From: COMBO-56-21 sp041559015
Lineage (GTDB): Archaea > Thermoplasmatota > Thermoplasmata > UBA10834
Assembly: GCA_041559015.1 (NCBI GenBank)
Contig: JBFFED010000046.1
Span: forward strand, 1 to 11,694
Length of the DNA stretch: 11,694 bases
Direction of reading: 5' to 3'
The position numbers were made by a program, and so were the translations under genes. Numbering within the stretch: the stretch's first letter is position 1; each line of letters opens with the position of its first letter. The notes below the pieces were generated by a model, which saw nothing but the letters and a program-made list of their open reading frames with translations, was not told the DNA's origin and searched no databases. Positions 7,686 to 11,694 of this stretch are shown piece after piece.

Positions 7686-7994
7686 GGTACTTTTCATCCG
7701 CCATGCATTCGGCTTCGGGTAAGGCTTTCCACCGGCTTTCATCCGTCTTCCAGGCGCGCCATCTCCTTGGCGACGAGCAGCTTTTGGCATGTAGAGGTTA
7801 CACGCCCTGGATTTCCCCTTCTCCATGTCCCACCGTACATAGGGGGGTCCATTCCACCGGTAGCCGTGTTTCAGCAGTTCATCCATTGCGGCGTGGCGCT
7901 CTCTATTCCCCTCATAGTCGTACTCATCGAAACAGCCGAGGTGGTAGATTGCGTTCATGGTCCTTGGGTCGAACGGCTGGGAGCTATCTCGCAT
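7680..7994 (-). CDS. Hypothetical 104-aa soluble protein, possibly a fragment
   Basis: I do not recognise the family. The reading is rich in Tyr, Trp and charged residues (for example YHLGCFDEYDYEGNRERH and LLKHGYRWNGPPYVRWDMEK), which looks like real protein rather than noise, and the C-terminal third is strongly basic (about 10 Lys/Arg in the last 35 residues). No membrane segment or signal peptide is visible. ATG 7994 has no good ribosome binding site. An internal ATG at 7958 is an alternative start, and the frame stays open upstream without another ATG to a TGA near 8060. This suggests a truncated C-terminal piece of a larger protein. The stop overlaps the TATA-like box of the transporter operon. 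Confidence 0.4.
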   Translation of the reverse strand: MRDSSQPFDPRTMNAIYHLGCFDEYDYEGNRERHAAMDELLKHGYRWNGPPYVRWDMEKGKSRACNLYMPKAARRQGDGAPGRRMKAGGKPYPKPNAWRMKSTF

Positions 7995-8042
7995 CGGGAG
8001 GAATACCCTCTCGGAATTGCAGAGTGCTCTGGGCTCGAGGAC

Positions 8043-8330
8043 ATGAGCTATCTGATGTCAGGACTGGCGATTGTCCTGTTGATGTCCTTGATAGTCACCA
8101 TAAGTGCTGCCGTCCTGCCCATACTTGGTGGAATGCAATCAGGCGCAATTGTCAGTGCCGTGTCCGCAGGATTCTTAGTGGCGTCGGCAATCATCTTCTA
8201 CGCTGGCGATGTACAGGCAGGTCCTCTGGATCACTTCTCCGGCACCGCACAGCTCAATCGCAGTCAATCGGTGGAGACAGCACCGATGATTGGCTTCTGG
8301 ATTCTCGTCTTGGCCACCGTATTTCAGTAG
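8043..8330 (+). CDS. Small membrane protein, unknown function (95 aa)
   Basis: The sequence starting MSYLMSGLAIVLLMS contains about three hydrophobic helices at residues 4-28, 33-52 and 80-94, with a short polar loop (AGPLDHFSGTAQLNRSQSVE) before the last. I recognise no family. ATG 8043 is chosen because GAGG lies just upstream and the hydrophobic sequence begins there; the same frame runs open upstream to 7767, but that part looks like the shadow of the opposite-strand ORF. The last helix ends flush with the C-terminus (ATVFQ), which may mean truncation. It is in a more A/T-rich stretch than the transporter genes. Coding status is moderately sure. Confidence 0.5.
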   Translation: MSYLMSGLAIVLLMSLIVTISAAVLPILGGMQSGAIVSAVSAGFLVASAIIFYAGDVQAGPLDHFSGTAQLNRSQSVETAPMIGFWILVLATVFQ

Positions 8331-8399
8331 AGTCATGTAGCGTTTCTCACCCATCTGAGCAGGAAGAGAGCAGAAGGATGAGGATCCATCACTTCCTGG

Positions 8400-8418
8400 G
8401 AAAAGGCCATAGGGGCGG
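8400..8418. repeat. 19-bp intergenic repeat, copy 1
   Basis: GAAAAGGCCATAGGGGCGG is identical to 9118-9136. It abuts the terminator-like hairpin of the 181-aa gene. Read on the minus strand it gives a C-rich stretch then CCTTTTC, so it may be a T-tract terminator module rather than mobile DNA. Confidence 0.6.
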
Positions 8419-8440
8419 AAGAAAAGGGAAGGGGTTTCCC
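8417..8440 (-). terminator. Hairpin plus T-tract terminator after the 181-aa gene
   Basis: On the minus strand GGGAA (8440-8436) pairs with TTCCC (8430-8426) around ACCCC, immediately followed by TTTTCTT. It begins 10 nt after the stop codon at 8450. Archaeal terminators are mainly T-tracts, so the T/C-rich stretch itself may be the active part. Confidence 0.45.
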
Positions 8441-8449
8441 GTTCCAGAC

Positions 8450-8995
8450 TCAGAGTGAAATCACATTGATGTCTCCGCTAACTACCATATCCACATTCAC
8501 TTGTGGCGGGACAGCACCATTGTCGACTACCAGATACGCATATTCCTGAACGTCCGCCTCATGATCGGCGTAGCAGTCACTCTCATCTGGATTGGCCTCG
8601 TCCTTGTCCCAAACCCAAATGACTATCCATTCATCGATTCCTATCTGCGGATGAGTTGTGTCAGTCACATATCCGGTGAAGACTGCATGCTCCGGCGAGA
8701 GCACTCTGACGTAATCGACCCTAAGCCTGTAGTATCCGTTAACATCTTCATATCGGAACATACCATTGTCATCCCCTGGTGTATCCGAACTGTCCTGCGC
8801 AACGAAACGTATCGTGAAAATGTCGCCCGTGTTATACCGCTCGCATGTCGCTTTGCCCTTGGCGTTGGAAAATGGCGATCCCGACACAGCAGAGACGATC
8901 ATGAATGCCACAGCAAATGTCGATACGACCATCAACAGGCTCACTGACAACGCTCTTGCATTTCTTCTCCTGAGAACCTCCTCTACCTGACCCAC
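8450..8995 (-). CDS. Exported or membrane-anchored protein of unknown function (181 aa)
   Basis: A basic N-terminus (RRRNAR) followed by a hydrophobic segment at about residues 14-38 acts as a signal peptide or anchor. The remaining 140 residues are polar, acidic and rich in alternating hydrophobics (YRLRVDYVRVLS, EWIVIWVWDKDE, EYAYLVVDN), as in a beta-sandwich domain outside the cell. Two cysteines are visible beyond the helix (near CERYNTG and SDCYADH). I do not recognise a family. The start is a GTG at 8995, decided by the near-perfect ribosome binding site GGGAGGTGA ending 4 nt before it. A TATA-like box near 9047-9055 and a terminator at 8417-8440 frame it as a single-gene unit. Paired TTCGAA sites sit between transcript start and ribosome binding site. 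Confidence 0.8.
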   Translation of the reverse strand: MGQVEEVLRRRNARALSVSLLMVVSTFAVAFMIVSAVSGSPFSNAKGKATCERYNTGDIFTIRFVAQDSSDTPGDDNGMFRYEDVNGYYRLRVDYVRVLSPEHAVFTGYVTDTTHPQIGIDEWIVIWVWDKDEANPDESDCYADHEADVQEYAYLVVDNGAVPPQVNVDMVVSGDINVISL

Positions 8996-9008
8996 TTTCT
9001 CACCTCCC

Positions 9009-9024
9009 TTCGAACCACTTCGAA
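9009..9024. promoter_or_regulatory. Two TTCGAA palindromes one helical turn apart
   Basis: TTCGAA occurs at 9009-9014 and again at 9019-9024, exactly 10 bp apart, within the repeat CTTCGAA-CCA-CTTCGAA. They sit between the predicted transcript start (about 9027) and the ribosome binding site of the 181-aa gene, where an archaeal repressor could block transcription. No regulator is encoded nearby. Confidence 0.35.
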
Positions 9025-9045
9025 GCGCATCAGTATCGGCGTTAT

Positions 9046-9057
9046 GTTTGATAAGTG
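9046..9057 (-). promoter_or_regulatory. TATA-like box for the 181-aa exported protein
   Basis: Minus-strand CACTTATCAAAC lies about 50-60 nt upstream of the GTG start, in the most A/T-rich part of this intergenic region. It predicts a transcript start near 9027 and a leader of about 30 nt. The neighbouring AAACATAAC could serve instead. Confidence 0.35.
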
Positions 9058-9117
9058 TTATGTCATTTGCCTGTTTGGAAAAGGCGTAGGTCTCGAACTC
9101 ATGGAGCGCGGTTCAGA

Positions 9118-9136
9118 GAAAAGGCCATAGGGGCGG
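9118..9136. repeat. 19-bp intergenic repeat, copy 2
   Basis: Identical to 8400-8418, 718 bp away. In this copy the minus-strand reading ends CCTTTTCTCT but has no adjacent strong hairpin and no obvious gene feeding it. Confidence 0.6.
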
Positions 9137-9401
9137 GACCCCAGTCCTAATCCCCGAATGGGGTTGCAGGTTGTGAGGGAGGAGAGGAGAGGGGTCATAG
9201 GTTACTATATTTCAAATCTGCTTTGTGACTTCCGATTTACACTCCGCCGATGCGGGAGACAAAAAGTCAACTCGCATCTTTGGCTCGCGGTGCGGATTTC
9301 AGAGAAAAGGAAAGGGGTTTGAGCCGGTTTTTCGAGCGCCTTCCAAAGACGCGATAGAACTGCCCTCATGTACCCAAATCATCCGAGCCAGTCATTCTAA
9401 T

Positions 9402-9446
9402 CGGTTCAAATCCGGTTGGGCCCACTCAAACTCCTGGCACGGTCGC
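9402..9446 (+). repeat. attR-like copy of 45-bp direct repeat (partial tRNA-Val)
   Basis: Identical to 1185-1229. It holds only the last 23 nt of the tRNA gene, so it is not a functional tRNA: no D arm, anticodon or 5' acceptor strand precedes it. It marks the right junction of the inserted element with the flanking DNA. Confidence 0.85.
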
Positions 9447-9515
9447 ATGAAGGCATGTTCTCGGCGGGCTCCTACATCGCGACATGGCAAGTCTCGCACC
9501 GGCTCAAAGAAGGCG
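9425..9515 (-). pseudogene. Possible second integrase C-terminal remnant beyond the right repeat
   Basis: Outside the 45-bp repeat, 9447-9515 still aligns with the integrase relic tail at 1230-1293, at about two thirds identity by hand alignment with small gaps. In the first 29 aligned bases 19 match, and most differences are transitions. On the minus strand it reads AFFEPVRDL against AFEAVRNL in the relic. The frame then differs by 2 nt from the shared C-terminal codons. This fits a decayed tail of a related integrase from an earlier or neighbouring insertion. The upstream body of such a gene is not visible. Confidence 0.45.
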
Positions 9516-9568
9516 AAAAGACAATAGGTGCAGAAGACAATCTAACCTCGCATAACCGGGATGATCCA

Positions 9569-9730
9569 ATGGGACCAGAGATACCTCAGGTGCCAATACC
9601 AGACAGCGATGAGGGCATACTTCGCTTTGAGAAGTCCGGCAGATGGAACTTGTCGCTGAAAGCTGTCCTAGCCCTTGTGGCAATCGGTGCAGCATTCGTG
9701 TTGATAATGTGGATTCTGGAGATTGCATAG
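9569..9730 (+). CDS. Small single-helix membrane protein, unknown function (53 aa)
   Basis: A polar, acidic N-terminal part (IPQVPIPDSDEGILRFEKSGRW) is followed by one hydrophobic helix at about residues 30-51 (LKAVLALVAIGAAFVLIMWI), reaching the C-terminus like a tail-anchored protein. ATG 9569 is preceded by GGGATGAT, a partial ribosome binding site. The frame is open back to 9416, but that stretch crosses the att repeat and the integrase remnant, so I do not count it. No family is recognised. It lies in the right flank, convergent with the cyclodeaminase-family gene. Confidence 0.55.
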   Translation: MGPEIPQVPIPDSDEGILRFEKSGRWNLSLKAVLALVAIGAAFVLIMWILEIA

Positions 9731-9802
9731 GACTGGAACGCTCACAATGGACATCCATCGGCTAGGACTGGAGACAGGGGACGCCCTCATCGGCCAATCG
9801 CA

Positions 9803-10780
9803 TCACAGAGGCAGCCAAGTGCCCAGTCCTTTCCTCTCGGCTAGCTCGTATATTCTGATGGATGTCGCCATGTCTTCTATCGCAACCCCCAGGTTCATCG
9901 ACATGATACGCTCGTCTGGCGTCTCGCGGGCCTTCCGCCTGCCCGTTACGATCTCACCCAGGTCCGCGTGCACCTTCGGGACCCCGCTGAAGTAGCCGAC
10001 AGTCTTGTAGTAATCCAGCTGATCCCTGTCGTCCGTGCAGAACTTGTCCGACGCGCACATGGCGCTTGACTTCCAGTAGGAATCGAAATCGAGCGGGCAT
10101 CCGAACGCACCCTCGCCGAACCAGGAGGCCTCGATGACAGGCCTGGGATGCTTCAGGATTGGCCCTGCAGTCACGATGATGTCGCTCCCGATAACGGCTT
10201 GTCTCGGAGCATTGGACTTCTTGACATGCATTCCGTGAACGTCCTCCACATGCTTCGCGTATCTCGCGAGGGCCCCTACGTCGATATCGAAAGCCCTCAC
10301 CTCTTCGAGGTACGGGAACACGACCTTCAGGGCCTCGACGTTGGTCCTTCCCTGGACCCCGCACCCGAGAACGCCCAGAACCTTCGAGTCCCTCCTCGCG
10401 AGGTACTTGGCCGCGACGGCGGTGGCCGCTCCAGTCCTCTTCGCAGTGACCCACGAGCAGTCCATCACGCAAAGCGGCAGGCCTGTCTCAGGGTCGTTGA
10501 GGATCAGAAGGCCGGAGATATAAGGCAGGCCACGCCTCTGATTCGCCGGGAAGCCGCTGACCCACTTCATCCCGGCGGCCTTCATCGAAGCGATGTATGC
10601 GGGCATTGCGTGGATGAAGGAGTCCTTCACCGGGTGTATCCCGGGCTTCGGGGGCATCTCGGTCCGTCCCTCTCCCTTCTCCCGGAAAACCTCCTCGACG
10701 GCCTTGACGATGGCCTTCATCGGAAGGCCCACCTTATCAACGTCCGCAGTCGACAGATAGAGTATCTCGTGCCTTTTCAC
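9803..10780 (-). CDS. Ornithine cyclodeaminase / mu-crystallin (alanine dehydrogenase-like) family protein
   Basis: This 325-aa NAD(P)-dependent cytoplasmic enzyme belongs to the family that includes ornithine cyclodeaminase (ornithine to proline plus ammonia), archaeal alanine dehydrogenase and imine reductases. Visible are the substrate-site Lys (about K72) in GMKWVSGFPAN, the Arg (about R115) in AKRTGAATA, and the Rossmann motif GCGVQG at 139-144. The usual GxDxPGKxEL stretch is replaced by FGCPLDFDSYW near residues 225-235, so the substrate may differ from ornithine; relatives with this variant are, as I recall, sometimes labelled tyramine oxidase subunit B. I chose GTG 10780 (MKRHEILYLS) because the family begins there and the length fits. 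A TTG at 10864 would add 28 non-family residues and overlap the preceding stop. It lies 80 nt after the coiled-coil gene on the same strand, a possible operon. Confidence 0.85.
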   Translation of the reverse strand: MKRHEILYLSTADVDKVGLPMKAIVKAVEEVFREKGEGRTEMPPKPGIHPVKDSFIHAMPAYIASMKAAGMKWVSGFPANQRRGLPYISGLLILNDPETGLPLCVMDCSWVTAKRTGAATAVAAKYLARRDSKVLGVLGCGVQGRTNVEALKVVFPYLEEVRAFDIDVGALARYAKHVEDVHGMHVKKSNAPRQAVIGSDIIVTAGPILKHPRPVIEASWFGEGAFGCPLDFDSYWKSSAMCASDKFCTDDRDQLDYYKTVGYFSGVPKVHADLGEIVTGRRKARETPDERIMSMNLGVAIEDMATSIRIYELAERKGLGTWLPL

Positions 10781-10860
10781 GGATATCCCGCATGGCGATG
10801 CACATGCGGCATGAATAGCCTTGTCCTCGCTTCTGACCGAGTTCTTCCTCGAGAAGAGAA

Positions 10861-11694
10861 TCAAGGAACCTGCTGCCTGAGCGTCCTGACCCGGGGAGTC
10901 TGCGGTGCTGGACCTCCCTTCGCCAGGAACTCCTCTATCTTGATGATCCTGTTGTTGATCCTGGCTATGTCCTCATTCACTTGGGCCACCGCCACCACGA
11001 GCTCCTCGTAGAGCTTCGCTGGGACCTCATCCCCGCCACCCTGGCCCATCCTCTCCTCGACCCTCATCTGAATCGCCGCGGCCGCCTGATCAAGGCGCGC
11101 GAGCCTCTCCTCGATATCCTTCGGGACAGCGGCCTCAGGGACCCGCTCGAGCATCTCGTCACTGACCTGCATCCTGAGAGCCCTGACATCCTTCTCGATC
11201 GCCTCAAGGCGGATCTCGAGCTCCCTGGGCAGCTGAAACATCACGTCCTTGCTTGTCGCGCCGGCGAGGGCGGCAAACCCCTTGTCGATCTTCTTGTCCG
11301 AGGCGGCGAGTATGACTGCGAGTCCCTTCGCGATCCGCTCGTCCATGTTCTTGTTCAGCTCCGTCAGGGCCTTCCTGAGCGCGTGCTCCAGCTCCTCCAG
11401 CTTCTGGTCCTGGCCCTCCACCCTGCTGATGAGGTCGGAGAGGTCGCCCAAGTCACGAGATATCCCTTCCAGGAGTTGCTTCGCCTCGAACTCCATCTTC
11501 GGTGAGGTCTCTGCCCCCGGATAGTGTCTGAGGGCGTCCACCAGCCTGAGCATGTCGACATCCGGTCCGGCGCGCTGTATCGCCTCCCTTATAGGGCGCA
11601 GCTTGGCCAGCTCCTGCTCCCCAAGCTCAGCGACGGTCCTATTCGACATCTCTACGCTGATCATCCCCTGGAGGACCTTCTCGAGAGCGGTTAT
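10861..11694 (-). CDS. Coiled-coil protein of unknown function, probably partial at its N-terminus
   Basis: At least 267 aa, nearly all charged, with Leu/Ile/Ala heptad-like spacing: for example EFEAKQLLEGISRDLGDLSD, KLEELEHALRKALTELNKNM and VAVAQVNEDIARINNRIIKI. A long dimeric or trimeric coiled coil broken by short linkers is expected; no catalytic motif or membrane segment is visible. The first in-window ATG is at 11664, but the frame stays open to the window edge (reading ITALEKVLQG before it) with no stop and no strong ribosome binding site, so the true start probably lies outside. It precedes the cyclodeaminase-family gene on the same strand. A scaffold or chemotaxis/SMC-like accessory role is possible but not supported. 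Confidence 0.7.
   Translation of the reverse strand: MTALEKVLQGMISVEMSNRTVAELGEQELAKLRPIREAIQRAGPDVDMLRLVDALRHYPGAETSPKMEFEAKQLLEGISRDLGDLSDLISRVEGQDQKLEELEHALRKALTELNKNMDERIAKGLAVILAASDKKIDKGFAALAGATSKDVMFQLPRELEIRLEAIEKDVRALRMQVSDEMLERVPEAAVPKDIEERLARLDQAAAAIQMRVEERMGQGGGDEVPAKLYEELVVAVAQVNEDIARINNRIIKIEEFLAKGGPAPQTPRVRTLRQQVP

Larger units (their letters stand above)
9025..9401. other. Gene-poor right end of the element
   Basis: I see no convincing gene here. It holds the promoter of the 181-aa gene and a G/A-rich repeat family: GAAAAGGCGTAGG at 9078-9090, the 19-bp repeat at 9118-9136, and at 9304-9320 a sequence matching 8421-8437 at 16 of 17 bases. There is also a small hairpin CCCC-GAAT-GGGG at 9152-9163. 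The one ORF crossing it (9225-9527) is rich in Ser, Arg and Lys, crosses the att repeat, and looks non-coding. Confidence 0.5.
1185..9446. mobile_element. Putative integrative element inserted at the tRNA-Val 3' end, integrase now broken
   Basis: Two perfect 45-bp direct repeats (1185-1229 and 9402-9446) bound the segment; the repeat unit including one copy is 8217 bp. The left copy starts inside the tRNA-Val T arm and ends in the coding sequence of a tyrosine recombinase relic, the classic tRNA-targeted arrangement of integrase next to attL. Contents, left to right: the integrase relic; two ABC permeases and a PKD-bearing binding protein (all minus strand); a 104-aa ORF; a small membrane ORF; an exported 181-aa protein; and gene-poor DNA. 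I see no replication, conjugation or virion genes, so it is either a small cargo element, a remnant worn down by deletion, or a non-autonomous element. The repeat is seen directly; that it is an excisable unit is inferred. Confidence 0.72.

Noticed and set aside
7661..8458. 265-aa plus-strand open frame
   Set aside because: Composition is rich in Arg, Ser, His and Cys with no hydrophobic core. It conflicts with better-supported ORFs on both strands (7680-7994 and 8043-8330).
9078..9136. Possible tRNA or tRNA fragment (GAGTTCGAGACC on the minus strand resembles a T arm)
   Set aside because: No matching acceptor, D or anticodon stems can be paired around it.
8400..9320. CRISPR-like array
   Set aside because: Only two to three irregularly spaced short copies, no uniform spacers and no cas genes.
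9225..9527. 100-aa plus-strand frame across the right repeat
   Set aside because: It runs through the att repeat, giving the same RFKSGWAHSNSWHGR stretch that appears as a shadow downstream of the tRNA. It has Ser/Arg/Lys-rich noise composition and no supporting start site.
9416..9568. Longer version of the 53-aa membrane protein starting at 9416
   Set aside because: The added N-terminus would be encoded by the tRNA end and the integrase remnant, so the open frame is most likely accidental.

Overview
The window looks archaeal, most likely a Thermoplasmatota-like euryarchaeon. Evidence for this: the tRNA gene has no encoded CCA; TATA-like boxes lie about 25-35 bp upstream of genes; Shine-Dalgarno sites of the GGAGGTGA type occur, including one before a GTG start; and the transporter binding protein is anchored by a C-terminal membrane helix with PKD domains rather than by a lipobox. 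The phylum is an inference from gene style, not from a marker gene.

Layout. (1) Left host flank: mtnA (methylthioribose-1-phosphate isomerase, minus strand), then a tRNA-Val(CAC) gene on the plus strand. (2) Positions 1185-9446: a putative integrated element. Its ends are two copies of a perfect 45-bp direct repeat, made of the last 23 nt of the tRNA gene plus 22 bp beyond it (1185-1229 and 9402-9446). Just inside the left repeat, pointing at the tRNA, is a broken tyrosine recombinase whose last codons lie inside the repeat. The element carries a minus-strand operon for a peptide/oligopeptide-type ABC importer: a 1288-aa binding protein with six PKD-like repeats and a C-terminal membrane anchor, then two permeases. 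No ATPase gene follows. The right part of the element (about 7.7-9.4 kb) holds orphan genes: a 104-aa soluble ORF, a 95-aa membrane ORF and a 181-aa exported protein with its own promoter, strong ribosome binding site and terminator. There is also gene-poor DNA with short G/A-rich repeats. (3) Right flank: sequence just beyond the right repeat resembles the tail of the same kind of integrase, hinting at tandem insertion at this tRNA. It is followed by a small membrane protein gene, an ornithine cyclodeaminase/alanine dehydrogenase-family gene, and a coiled-coil protein gene that probably continues past the window edge.

How they work together: the importer genes form one transcription unit (binding protein, DppB-like, DppC-like) and need an ATPase encoded elsewhere. 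They appear to be cargo in, or captured by, an element that is now immobile because its integrase is broken. The most notable aspect of the window is this tRNA-Val insertion site with its repeat, integrase relic, transporter cargo and possible second insertion.
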